Assembly (NCBI GenBank): GCA_030432925.1
Contig: JAUILT010000031.1
Coordinates: 1 to 33,286, forward strand
DNA: 33,286 nucleotides
From: Bdellovibrionia bacterium
GTDB lineage: Bacteria > Bdellovibrionota > Bdellovibrionia > Bdellovibrionales > UBA1609
Direction: 5' to 3'
Shown here: positions 7,019 to 15,056 of the stretch, one piece after another
Numbering within the stretch: position 1 is the stretch's first letter
How the letters are laid out: each line of letters opens with the position of its first letter
Made by a program: the position numbers and the translations under genes
Notes under the pieces: generated by a model
What the model saw: the letters and a program-made list of their open reading frames with translations, nothing else
What the model was told of the DNA's origin: nothing
Databases searched by the model: none

Positions 7019-8355
7019 GTTTAGTAGAAGCTTGTAGGAACTTCATTGCAATAGAAAGCACACCTGGGCACGGCAACTTTGAAGCCGCAGAGTTTGTTGC
7101 TCGCCTTTCTGGAGAAATGGGCTTTCATGTTGAAAACCAAAAAGAAACGCTGAATGGTCTTGAACAGAGCAATGTTATTATTCGAAACTTTCAAGGGATT
7201 CCATCTGAGGAACTATTGCTTCAAACGCATTTGGATACTGTTGATCCAGGCAACTTTGGTCAGTGGACAAAGACGCAGTCCAACCCCTTTAATGCATCTA
7301 TATACAATAATGAAATGTATGGGCTTGGAGTGGCAGATACCAAACTTGATTTTATTTGTAAACTTTTTGCGGCCAGAGATTTTTCTAGAAAGAAGTTAAA
7401 GAGGCCTTTTGTTCTGGTTGGCACCTATGGTGCTCAAAATGCCATGGCGGGAGCTATAAAACTTGTTCGCAGAAAACAAATTCATGCAAAAATAGCTCTT
7501 GTCGGCGAGCCAACAGACCTGCAGTTAATTCATGCCGGCCAAGGAATGGTTGTTGTGGAAATATCGATACCGTTTTCAAAAGAAGAAATGAACTATAGAG
7601 CACAGCACGACTTAATGGAGAGTTCGACGACTCAAAGTAGAATTTTTCATGGCAAAGCAGCTCACTCCAGCCGTCCTGAAATGGGTGAAAATGCCATTGT
7701 AAAAATGCTTGATTACCTGGTTCAGCTGCCAGAGGGCATTGCTATTATGGGGCTAGATGGGGGTATTAATTTTAACTCTGTTCCAGACTTTGCGGTTTTA
7801 GAGATTGATATGGTTGCGGGATTCAAGGATCCCATTGTTCCAAAAATAGCTTATATTTTGAAAAAAGCCAAAGAGGTCGAATCGGAGTTTAAAAGCTTCG
7901 TGGATGCTGAAGACGGCGAAGCGCCAACGATGAACATTGGTACTATTCGAACATATGACGACCAGGTTCGGGTGGTTGGCTCATGTAGAATGCCCTACCC
8001 TGTGCCGGAAGAGCTTTATCAAAAATGGATGTCTGACTTGGGAAAAGCGTGTGAGGAGAAAGGGGCGGTTTTTCGAATTCGTGATTATAAAAAAGCATTT
8101 CATGTGCCAAAAAATTCAGATTTTCTTAAAGGTTGTGGAAAAATTCTTGAAAGTCTTGGAAGAGGGGCACAACCAAGCGCGATTTCTGTCGCAACAGAGG
8201 CCAGTGTTTTTTCTCGTTTGGGTTTGGAGTGTCTAGTTTTTGGTCCAGGACAGAGTATTGGAAACTCCCATGCACCTAACGAAAGAGTAAGGGTATCTGA
8301 TTTAGAGACGGCGACAGAGTTTTATAGACAAGTCATTGAGAGGTTTTGCCAGTGA
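7015..8355 (+). CDS. M20-family metallohydrolase (ArgE/DapE-like) lacking the catalytic Glu-Glu pair
   Basis: This 446-residue M20 peptidase-fold protein starts at a TTG that overlaps the aminotransferase stop (TTGA), with GGAG 5 nt upstream. Expected metal ligands are visible at His72 (T-H-L-D-T-V-D), Asp108 (G-V-A-D-T-K), Glu165 (G-E-P-T-D) and His419 (S-H-A-P-N-E). The dimerisation-domain His217 (G-K-A-A-H-S-S) is also kept. The Glu-Glu pair that supplies the general base and a second-metal ligand (E134/E135 of DapE) should fall near residues 140-141, where the protein has Gly-Ala-Gln-Asn. An insertion of about 25 residues (roughly 185-208) separates two strands before G-K-A-A-H. Its position suggests the succinylglutamate desuccinylase step (replacing AstE), since DapE-type M20 enzymes cleave N-succinyl groups. 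The altered site could mean another reaction or a non-catalytic binding role. Confidence 0.8.
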   Translation: MSLVEACRNFIAIESTPGHGNFEAAEFVARLSGEMGFHVENQKETLNGLEQSNVIIRNFQGIPSEELLLQTHLDTVDPGNFGQWTKTQSNPFNASIYNNEMYGLGVADTKLDFICKLFAARDFSRKKLKRPFVLVGTYGAQNAMAGAIKLVRRKQIHAKIALVGEPTDLQLIHAGQGMVVVEISIPFSKEEMNYRAQHDLMESSTTQSRIFHGKAAHSSRPEMGENAIVKMLDYLVQLPEGIAIMGLDGGINFNSVPDFAVLEIDMVAGFKDPIVPKIAYILKKAKEVESEFKSFVDAEDGEAPTMNIGTIRTYDDQVRVVGSCRMPYPVPEELYQKWMSDLGKACEEKGAVFRIRDYKKAFHVPKNSDFLKGCGKILESLGRGAQPSAISVATEASVFSRLGLECLVFGPGQSIGNSHAPNERVRVSDLETATEFYRQVIERFCQ

Positions 8356-9368
8356 GTTTTAGAATTCGAAGTGCCAGAAGAGAAGATCAAAAACAGCTTT
8401 ATGAGTTGGCGCGACAATTCACTTTGCTTAACCTTCCTGCAGACAAAAATACAATTGCTCAAAAAATTGATAAAAGTATTGCATCATTTTCTGGAAGCGT
8501 CTTGGCAGCAGAGAGCGAATATCTTTTTGTACTGGAAGACGCTAGCGATGGTTTTATTGCGGGTTCTTCGCAAATTGTTGGAAAAAAGGGAACCGAAAAA
8601 AAACCGGCCTTTTCTTTTCGCGTATTAAAAAACGAAAGGTTCTCTAAGGACCTGGGAATTGGGTTTATTCATCAGGTATTGCGTTTGAAAGTAGAGTCAA
8701 ATGGCTGTGCAGAGGTCGGCGGGCTAGTTCTTGATCGTGGTCACCGCAGGCTTCCAGAGAAGCTCGGAAAGCTATTGAGTTTGAGTCGCTTTTTATTTGT
8801 GGCCATGGAGAGATCTCGTTTTCAGGTCAATATTCATGCAGAAATGGCCCCTCCCTTGACAGAAGAGGGGCGCTCTGAGTTTTGGGAGGCTTTGGGAAGA
8901 AGGTTTACGGGAATGCCTTATGCCGAAGCAGATGCTTTGAGTCAGAAGAACAAGAGGTTTATCCAAGACTTGTTTCCTGAGGAAGATATCTACCTTGCAT
9001 TACTGGACTCCAAAGCCCGTCTTGTAATGGGTCGTGTTGCCGAAGAGACGCAGGCTGCAGAATATATGCTTAAAAAAATGGGTTTTCAGTCAACAGACGA
9101 AGTAGACCCATTCGACGGCGGTCCCCATTTGAAAGCCATCATTGATGAAATTCCCCTGGTAAAGAGCAAGCGTGACCTGACCTTAAAAAAAGCAGCTCAT
9201 CAGACATTTGAGAGGATGGGCCTTATTGGGTACAAAGACGCGGGTGAGTTTATAGGGTGCCAGTCGGCTTATGCTGCAGAGGGTGACTTACTGCACTTAC
9301 CCGAGTCGGCATGGAAAACTATGGATTTGAGTGAAGGCCAAAAGCTGAGTGTGACAGATTATATTTGA
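8352..9368 (+). CDS. astA: Arginine/ornithine N-succinyltransferase
   Basis: This 338-residue AstA-family acyltransferase would transfer succinyl from succinyl-CoA to the alpha-amino group of arginine (or ornithine, as in AruF/AruG), the first step of the AST catabolic route. Recognisable family blocks are the N-terminal G-N-A-T-like R-I-R-S-A-R-R-E-D start, K-I-D-K-S-I-A-S-F, a long conserved region with F-W-E-A-L-G-R-R-F and Y-A-E-A-D-A-L, and P-F-D-G-G-P near residue 255. The GTG at 8352 overlaps the M20 stop (GTGA) and has GAGAGG about 8 nt upstream. A TTG at 8346 is the poorer alternative. The length agrees with E. coli AstA (344). Confidence 0.88.
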   Translation: MSFRIRSARREDQKQLYELARQFTLLNLPADKNTIAQKIDKSIASFSGSVLAAESEYLFVLEDASDGFIAGSSQIVGKKGTEKKPAFSFRVLKNERFSKDLGIGFIHQVLRLKVESNGCAEVGGLVLDRGHRRLPEKLGKLLSLSRFLFVAMERSRFQVNIHAEMAPPLTEEGRSEFWEALGRRFTGMPYAEADALSQKNKRFIQDLFPEEDIYLALLDSKARLVMGRVAEETQAAEYMLKKMGFQSTDEVDPFDGGPHLKAIIDEIPLVKSKRDLTLKKAAHQTFERMGLIGYKDAGEFIGCQSAYAAEGDLLHLPESAWKTMDLSEGQKLSVTDYI

Positions 9369-9379
9369 AAGGAAGGTTC

Positions 9380-10897
9380 ATGAGTTCAAAAGGCACGATT
9401 GAGTTTCGAGGGGATTTTATTGATGGAGAGTTTCGATCTCATACCACAAAGGATGGTGAATGGTTGGTAAAAAGTCCCGGTGACCTTAAGGATATTGTTT
9501 TTGAAGCAAGTGTTTCCAATGAAAATATCAACAGAGCTTGTTTGGCCGCCAGAGCTGCTTTTCCTATGTGGGCAAAAAAAACACTGGAAGAGCGTGTTGA
9601 GCATGTGCAACGTTTAAAAGAAATTTATCAAGCTAGGGTAGAACAAATTGCAGAAACCATTTCCAGAGAAACAGGAAAGCCCTTGTGGGAAGCAAAAACA
9701 GAAGCAACAGCCATGGTTGGAAAAATTTCTATTACCATCGAGCACTCTTTAAAGCTTGTGGAAAATCAAAAAATTTCTGAGATTCAGCCGAATACAGATG
9801 GTTGGATTCGTTTTAAGCCAAGAGGTGTGATGGCTATTCTTGGTCCATTTAATTTTCCCGGACATTTGCCCAACGGTCACATCATTCCGGCGATTGTTAC
9901 CGGAAACACAGTTGTCTTCAAACCCAGTGATAAAACTCCTGTGATTGCACAGGTAATGGCAGAAATGTTTGAAGAGGCGGGCATCCCCGCTGGAGTGTTT
10001 AATGTGATTCATGGCAAAGGGGATACTGGGAAACGGTTAGTGGAGTCGGAATATATTGACGGTATTTTATTTACCGGTAGTTATGAGGTGGGTCTTAAAA
10101 TTAAACAGGCAACATTACATCATCATTGGAAAATTCTTGCTTTAGAAATGGGCGGAAAAAACTGCACTGTTGTGTGGAATGATGCCAACCTAGAAAAAGC
10201 TGTCTATGATACAATTACAGGCTCTTTTCTCACTACAGGGCAGCGATGCTCAGGAACAAGTAAGGTTATTTTACACCCAGAGATTAAGGACAAGTTCATA
10301 GAGAATTTTTATGAAACGGCTAAGAAATTAACAATAGGGCACTGGGAGTCCAACCCATTTATGGGGCCATTGATTGACTCGGACTCTGTAGAAAAATACA
10401 TTCGCTTTCAAGAAATTGCTAAAAGAGAAGGGGCTGAGAGTTTGATGAGAGGCAAGACTCTTAATTTAGATACCGATGGTTACTATGTTACTCCGAGTAT
10501 CAACCTTGTGGAGAAGTTCAATGCTAAATCCGTGTATCAGCAAAACGAAATTTTTGGACCTAATGTAGCTATTATGACAACAGATGATTTTAACCACGTC
10601 TTGCAGATTCAGAATGCTTCAGGGTTTGGACTTTCCATGGCGATCTTTTCAGAAAATGAAGCGCTCTATAATAAAGCACTGTTGGAGGCTCGAGTGGGAC
10701 TTTTGAATTGGAACAGAACAACAAACGGAGCTTCGTCTCGGTTGCCATTTGGCGGAATGGGGAAATCTGGGAATGACCGCCCATCGGCACATTTTGCAGT
10801 TAATTACTGTACAGTTCCTGTTGCTAGTCTTGAAGATCGCAATCCATTCGATGAGAGCAAAGTGTTACCTGGCATAGACTATAGCTTTAAAGACTGA
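9380..10897 (+). CDS. astD: N-succinylglutamate 5-semialdehyde dehydrogenase
   Basis: This 505-residue aldehyde dehydrogenase superfamily protein is closest in pattern to AstD, which oxidises succinylglutamate semialdehyde to succinylglutamate with NAD+. Glu256 in L-E-M-G-G-K-N and the nucleophile Cys290 in G-Q-R-C-S are both present, as are the cofactor-binding F-N-F-P-G-H-L-P-N-G-H segment (about 152-162) and E-I-F-G-P-N. The ATG at 9380 is chosen because AAGGA lies 6 nt upstream; a TTG at 9365 overlapping the astA stop is possible. The length is close to E. coli AstD (492). The stop overlaps the mltG ATG by one base. Other ALDH substrates cannot be excluded, but the astA neighbour makes this call strong. 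Confidence 0.88.
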   Translation: MSSKGTIEFRGDFIDGEFRSHTTKDGEWLVKSPGDLKDIVFEASVSNENINRACLAARAAFPMWAKKTLEERVEHVQRLKEIYQARVEQIAETISRETGKPLWEAKTEATAMVGKISITIEHSLKLVENQKISEIQPNTDGWIRFKPRGVMAILGPFNFPGHLPNGHIIPAIVTGNTVVFKPSDKTPVIAQVMAEMFEEAGIPAGVFNVIHGKGDTGKRLVESEYIDGILFTGSYEVGLKIKQATLHHHWKILALEMGGKNCTVVWNDANLEKAVYDTITGSFLTTGQRCSGTSKVILHPEIKDKFIENFYETAKKLTIGHWESNPFMGPLIDSDSVEKYIRFQEIAKREGAESLMRGKTLNLDTDGYYVTPSINLVEKFNAKSVYQQNEIFGPNVAIMTTDDFNHVLQIQNASGFGLSMAIFSENEALYNKALLEARVGLLNWNRTTNGASSRLPFGGMGKSGNDRPSAHFAVNYCTVPVASLEDRNPFDESKVLPGIDYSFKD

Positions 10898-11970
10898 TGA
10901 AAAAAATTATAAAGATTTTCATGTTGATGGGAGTATTGAGCCTAGGGTTTCTAGGGAGCAAAGCTATTTTTTTTCTGAGTTTTCCAGTGGGACCACCTAT
11001 TAAAAACTCTACGTTTGAAGTTCCTCCAGGCGCCAGCTTCACTCGTGTGGCCAATGAATTGCAAAATGAAGGTTATATTTCTGATGCTTTGTATTTTAAA
11101 ATTTATGCGAAGCTTATAGGAAAAGCCACGGAAATTCGTATGGGGGAGTACGCTCTTTCCTCAGAAATGACTCCACCTCAGGTTTTGAGCATCATTACCT
11201 CAGGGATAAGTGTTCAAAAAACTTTCACTATTCCTGAGGGGGAGAATATTTTTGAAATTGCAGACATCCTTGCGAACCACGAAATTGGAACTCGAGAAGA
11301 GTTTTTGAAACTATTTCGTGATAGTCATAGGGTTCAAAAAATCTTAGGAGAGAACTTTTCTAGTTTTGAAGGTTATTTGTTCCCTGAAACTTATAATTAT
11401 ACCAAATATACAACCCCCGAAGATGTTTTAGAAATGATGGTCAATAGTTTTAAGAGAGTCTGGGCAGAGATGGGGGAGGGGCGCAGCAGCTTGAGCCGCC
11501 ACCAGGTTGTGACCTTAGCCAGTGTAGTGGAAAAAGAAACCGGAGCACCTGAAGAAAGGCCAGTTATTGCCTCCGTTTTTCATAATCGTTTGAACAAACG
11601 GATGCGCCTTCAAAGTGATCCAACGATTCTTTACGGACTTCTCGTGGAAACTGGAAAGATGAAAAAAAATATCCGAAAAAAAGATATTCTTAAAAAAAAC
11701 CCTTATAACACCTACACTGTAAAAGCTTTGCCTGCGGGGCCCATTGCTAACCCCGGAAGGGAAGCCATAGCGGCAGTCTTAAAGCCAAAAACTACGGACT
11801 TTCTTTACTTTGTCAGTAGAAATGACGGAACACACGTTTTTTCAAAAACTTACCAGGAACACAACAAGGCGGTTCGTGTGTATCAATTAAACCGCCGTGC
11901 TCGTAAAGGCAAAAGCTGGAGAGATTTAGAGAAACGAAAGGGTGACGGCTCCCAACGCAAAGATCTTTGA
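10897..11970 (+). CDS. mltG: Endolytic peptidoglycan transglycosylase MltG (YceG-like)
   Basis: This 357-residue YceG/MltG-family protein has one N-terminal membrane segment (about 7-28), a LysM-like region (about 40-130) and the catalytic YceG domain. The E-G-Y-L-F-P-E-T-Y block, the V-V-E-K-E-T-G motif at 210-216 (catalytic Glu212) and R-L-Q-S-D-P-T are all present. The closing P-Y-N-T-Y-x-x-x-x-L-P-x-G-P-I-x-N-P-G motif is also intact. The enzyme cuts nascent glycan strands at the inner membrane and limits their length. Its ATG overlaps the astD stop (TGATG) without its own clear ribosome site, so it is coupled to the amino-acid operon. This is an unusual partner, since mltG more often sits with tmk, pabC or ruvX (yqgF). 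Confidence 0.93.
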   Translation: MKKIIKIFMLMGVLSLGFLGSKAIFFLSFPVGPPIKNSTFEVPPGASFTRVANELQNEGYISDALYFKIYAKLIGKATEIRMGEYALSSEMTPPQVLSIITSGISVQKTFTIPEGENIFEIADILANHEIGTREEFLKLFRDSHRVQKILGENFSSFEGYLFPETYNYTKYTTPEDVLEMMVNSFKRVWAEMGEGRSSLSRHQVVTLASVVEKETGAPEERPVIASVFHNRLNKRMRLQSDPTILYGLLVETGKMKKNIRKKDILKKNPYNTYTVKALPAGPIANPGREAIAAVLKPKTTDFLYFVSRNDGTHVFSKTYQEHNKAVRVYQLNRRARKGKSWRDLEKRKGDGSQRKDL

Positions 11971-11975
11971 AGAAG

Positions 11976-12782
11976 TTACCCTTCATCACCATCGTTATTT
12001 GTTTCAGGTGGAGGAATTCTCTTTAGGGTCACCTTCAGAAACTGAAAGGTGGTTCCATCACCATCTAAATCTTGCCGAGAGTAGATTTGATAAAGGTTTT
12101 CCTGGGGGAGTTTGTACAAGGAGAGAGTGCTTAGGTTTTCTCCAAATACGTCTTTAGGAGCAGAGTACTTGGTGCTGTCATCGGGTTTGCTCCAGGCGGG
12201 TTTTTCAGTGCCATTGTCCGTTGTTTCCAACCAAAGAGCCCCAATTTTTATTTTTTCTCCATCAAAGCGGTAACCCCAGGATGTGGTTTCAAATTCAATT
12301 TTACCACTTTCAGCGACAGTCATTGCTGTAATTCCTGACATGGAGGCTTCATAACTTTCATCTCCTAGGCGATATCCAGCAGCGCAGTAGCGGGAGCTGT
12401 GGTAGAGGGTTTCGCTTTCTTGCCCAGTTTCATTTTTACGGCGATTCATTTCAGCTGTGTCCACATTTTCTCGGATTTGAGTCATGATCCATCTGTGGCG
12501 ATTATTTTTTTCTACTTTTCGAAGATACATGTAGTCAGCCAGGTTCAGCTCATAGGTGCCAGGAGGCAGGTGAGTGGCCGTCAAAACCTCTTCTGCAGCC
12601 CCTTTATTTTCGGACTTGCTGAACTGAGAAACAACCTCACCAGCAGCCTGTTCAAACCCTTCAAAACTGTAAAGATGACAGTGTCTTCCTCCACCACTCA
12701 GATTTCTGCCACTTCCGGAGCAGCCAACAATGATGGCAATGACGGTCAAAAAGCAAAAAGTGATCAGGTGTCTCAGATACAT
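11976..12782 (-). CDS. Uncharacterised lipoprotein
   Basis: I do not recognise the family. The start at 12782 gives a 268-residue protein with a lipoprotein signal: a short basic N-terminus, a hydrophobic core and the lipobox I-V-G-C at residues 18-21. It is supported by GGGAG about 7 nt upstream; a longer frame begins at 12824. After the Cys comes a Ser/Gly-rich linker, then a soluble domain containing several Cys (R-H-C-H-L and S-R-Y-C-A-A-G-Y) and a D-G-D-G-like stretch close to the C-terminus. It is probably exported and membrane-anchored. Its 3' end is 5 bp from the convergent mltG stop. It may be the last gene of the long minus-strand run. Confidence 0.65.
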   Translation of the reverse strand: MYLRHLITFCFLTVIAIIVGCSGSGRNLSGGGRHCHLYSFEGFEQAAGEVVSQFSKSENKGAAEEVLTATHLPPGTYELNLADYMYLRKVEKNNRHRWIMTQIRENVDTAEMNRRKNETGQESETLYHSSRYCAAGYRLGDESYEASMSGITAMTVAESGKIEFETTSWGYRFDGEKIKIGALWLETTDNGTEKPAWSKPDDSTKYSAPKDVFGENLSTLSLYKLPQENLYQIYSRQDLDGDGTTFQFLKVTLKRIPPPETNNDGDEG

Positions 12783-12890
12783 AAAAAACTCCCATTCATC
12801 ATATAAGGGCTTGAGGTATACCACCTGCTATTGTGATGCGTCAATCGTCCTGCGAACAGTCTCGAAATCAGGGCCACAAACAGGGGCCTT

Positions 12891-13367
12891 TTAGGGCTGT
12901 AAGGGTTCGAATTTCCTAGTGATTTCATTGAATTTATAAATATTTAGGTGGGCGACAAGATGGCTGTCGAATGTGGGGGCTACAAGCTCCATTTTTCCAT
13001 CTTCGTCCACATCCATAATGGCTAGTTGGGAGGCTTCACCATAAAAGTCAAAAAAACCATCGTGCTCACCTGAAATAGATATCCGGTCAACCAAAGAGCG
13101 AGAGCCAGAATCGCCGGAGCTCAAAACCTCTATTAAAATCCCTTCAGGAGTTTTATATTTAACGACTTTTACAAAAGATCCATCGTGAAGAAGGTCGCCA
13201 TTGGCAATAGACAGAACCTGCCTTGCGGGTTTCAGGATATGGGTTCTTAGCGAAGCCCTTTTGGACGGGATACAAAGAATGATTACGGCTGCAATAGCAA
13301 AGGTTCCAAGGATCACAGTGGAGGCCTTTAAATACAAGTGGAGCTTTGTACTTTCGATGTGTTTCAT
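12891..13367 (-). CDS. Membrane-anchored protein with an FG-GAP/VCBS-like segment
   Basis: This protein of about 158 residues has one N-terminal membrane segment (about residues 13-36) and a periplasmic domain. The later part holds a D-V-D-E-D-G-K-M-E-L-V segment, the calcium-binding-loop look of FG-GAP/VCBS beta-propeller repeats, although only one repeat is visible, so a complete propeller cannot form. I chose the ATG at 13367, just after the pgeF stop. A TTG at 13403 inside the pgeF 3' end, preceded by GGAG, is the alternative and would give 170 residues. The function is unknown. It probably belongs to the pgeF transcript. Confidence 0.6.
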   Translation of the reverse strand: MKHIESTKLHLYLKASTVILGTFAIAAVIILCIPSKRASLRTHILKPARQVLSIANGDLLHDGSFVKVVKYKTPEGILIEVLSSGDSGSRSLVDRISISGEHDGFFDFYGEASQLAIMDVDEDGKMELVAPTFDSHLVAHLNIYKFNEITRKFEPLQP

Positions 13368-13377
13368 ATCTAAAATA

Positions 13378-14067
13378 TTAGCACTTTCGCTTGAGAAAAC
13401 CAAAACTCCACTGCCGACCTTTGGTCTTGTTTCTGCGATAAGAGTGGAATCTGGTATCTGTAAAGGTGTCTATTTTTGTTGACTCTATGATTAAGCTTGG
13501 AAGCTGTTGAAGTACCTGTTGTCGAGCAATGGCCTCTAGGTCCACATATTGTTTTTTAGGGTTTTGGTGAAAAAAAGTAATATTAGCTTTCGGACTTCCT
13601 CCGGATAAATAAAAACTTTCTTTTAGGCGAGAGGCAACATCTAAGTCGACCTCAAAACTTTTTTTCATAATGTGTGGCCCGATAAATGCCAGTGATTCTG
13701 AAAAATCCATACCTTTGTCGATAAGTTGCTTCAGTGAGTGACCAATAATATTTTGTTCAACTCCGCGCCATCCAGCATGAATAGCTACAACAAGGTGTTT
13801 GCCAATAATGACGACTGGCAGGCAGTCGGCAGTCTGAATGAGTGGGGCTTGGCCCCACTCTATAACAAAATGAGCATCAGCTTTTTCCTGGAGCTCTCCA
13901 GCAGGAACGATTTTGTCGGAGTGAATCTGGTGTATTTTAAAAAAGTGCAGTTCAGAAAACTCCTTTTTCAAATCGCTTTCATTGAGAGCCTCAAGCCCAA
14001 AGACCACAGATCCATACTTTGTAGTATACTCGATATAATGATTTTTCTCAGATCTTGTAAATTCCAA
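13378..14067 (-). CDS. pgeF: Peptidoglycan editing factor PgeF / YfiH-family protein
   Basis: This 229-residue YfiH/YlmD (DUF152, multi-copper polyphenol oxidoreductase-like) protein has family metal ligands at His49 (H-Q-I-H-S), Cys82 (T-A-D-C-L-P-V) and His97 (A-I-H-A-G-W-R). These are followed by I-G-P-H-I and a C-terminal D-T-R-F-H-S-Y-R-R motif. Members remove mis-incorporated amino acids (for example L-Ser) from the UDP-MurNAc-peptide precursor; some have purine nucleoside phosphorylase or adenosine deaminase activity. The gene starts with TTG 2 bp after the rluD stop, the usual rluD-pgeF arrangement. The length is slightly below the common 240-250. Confidence 0.9.
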   Translation of the reverse strand: MEFTRSEKNHYIEYTTKYGSVVFGLEALNESDLKKEFSELHFFKIHQIHSDKIVPAGELQEKADAHFVIEWGQAPLIQTADCLPVVIIGKHLVVAIHAGWRGVEQNIIGHSLKQLIDKGMDFSESLAFIGPHIMKKSFEVDLDVASRLKESFYLSGGSPKANITFFHQNPKKQYVDLEAIARQQVLQQLPSLIIESTKIDTFTDTRFHSYRRNKTKGRQWSFGFLKRKC

Positions 14068-14069
14068 AG

Positions 14070-15056
14070 TTATGGCCTTAATTTTAAAAACTGGAGTAGA
14101 TCATTCATATCGCTAGGCCAGTCTGTTTGAAAGTGAAGTTTTTTTTTCGTCCTTGGATGGACAAATCCCAACTGCTCAGCATGCAGGGCAATGCGAGGAA
14201 GATTTTTTATTAATGCTCTTAGCTCTGGAGACTTTAGATTTTTAAGTCGGCCACTGGAGTTGTAGATAGGGTCTCCAATAATTCCATGTTGGCTTTCAAA
14301 CATGTGAATGCGGATTTGATGAGTGCGACCGGTCTCGAGGCGACAAGTCACTAGGCTTAGGCCACAGGGCAGCCTGTTTTCCACCTGAACATGAGTCACG
14401 GCCTTTTTTCCTTTGGGGGGAGGGTGTGCACCACTTTTTTCGGAGCAAAAGCGCTTTCTGTCGACGGGATGACGTATTAAATAGCTGCTAATGGTTTCTT
14501 TATCTTCTGTCGGGTGTCCGTAAATAATGGCTTTGTAAATACGATGAACCGATTTTTCTCGGAACTGTTTTGCGAGAAACTCTTGAGTAACATCATTTTT
14601 TGCAATCACCAACAATCCACTCGTATCTTTATCGAGTCGGTGGACAATGCCAGGCCGTTTTTCTCCAAACCCCATGGAAAGGTTTTTAATCTGGTGAATG
14701 AGAGCATTGACGAGAGTGTCTTGATCGTGTCCGGCCGCAGGATGAACAACCAGTCCAGAGGGTTTGTTAACTACACAGAGGTCAGTATCATCATGGATAA
14801 TATCTAATTTCATATCCAGAGGGATCAGCTGCCCAGAATCAGAAACCTGTGGAACTTCTATTTCAATGGTTTCGCCAGCAGACACTTTTTGTGAGGCTTT
14901 TTGTAAGACGATGCCATTGATTTTGACCAGTCCTGAGTCAATCAGCTGCGTGGCTTTATTTCGAGAGGGAAGTAAGCCCGATTCAAACAAGTATCGATCG
15001 AGGCGGAGCTTTGCCAGACTCTCTTTAACAACTATTTTGAACTTTTTATTTTCCAC
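14070..15056 (-). CDS. rluD: 23S rRNA pseudouridine synthase, RluD family
   Basis: This 328-residue RluA-family pseudouridine synthase has an N-terminal S4 RNA-binding domain (about 13-75) and the catalytic domain containing H-R-L-D-K-D-T-S-G (139-147; catalytic Asp142). Further family motifs include the G-R-T-H-Q-I-R-I-H block and the conserved V-V-N-K-P-S-G-L-V-V-H segment near 95-105. RluD modifies 23S rRNA helix 69 (E. coli positions 1911, 1915 and 1917). RluC and other RluA types are possible, but the S4 domain and coupling with pgeF favour RluD. The GTG start overlaps the upstream J-domain/HTH gene by 11 bp. Confidence 0.9.
   Translation of the reverse strand: MENKKFKIVVKESLAKLRLDRYLFESGLLPSRNKATQLIDSGLVKINGIVLQKASQKVSAGETIEIEVPQVSDSGQLIPLDMKLDIIHDDTDLCVVNKPSGLVVHPAAGHDQDTLVNALIHQIKNLSMGFGEKRPGIVHRLDKDTSGLLVIAKNDVTQEFLAKQFREKSVHRIYKAIIYGHPTEDKETISSYLIRHPVDRKRFCSEKSGAHPPPKGKKAVTHVQVENRLPCGLSLVTCRLETGRTHQIRIHMFESQHGIIGDPIYNSSGRLKNLKSPELRALIKNLPRIALHAEQLGFVHPRTKKKLHFQTDWPSDMNDLLQFLKLRP

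Noticed and set aside
12850-12905. AGGGCC...GGCCTT inverted repeat between two minus-strand genes as a terminator
   Set aside because: The stem is 6 bp with a wobble, and on the minus strand no U-run follows, so there is no support for intrinsic termination.
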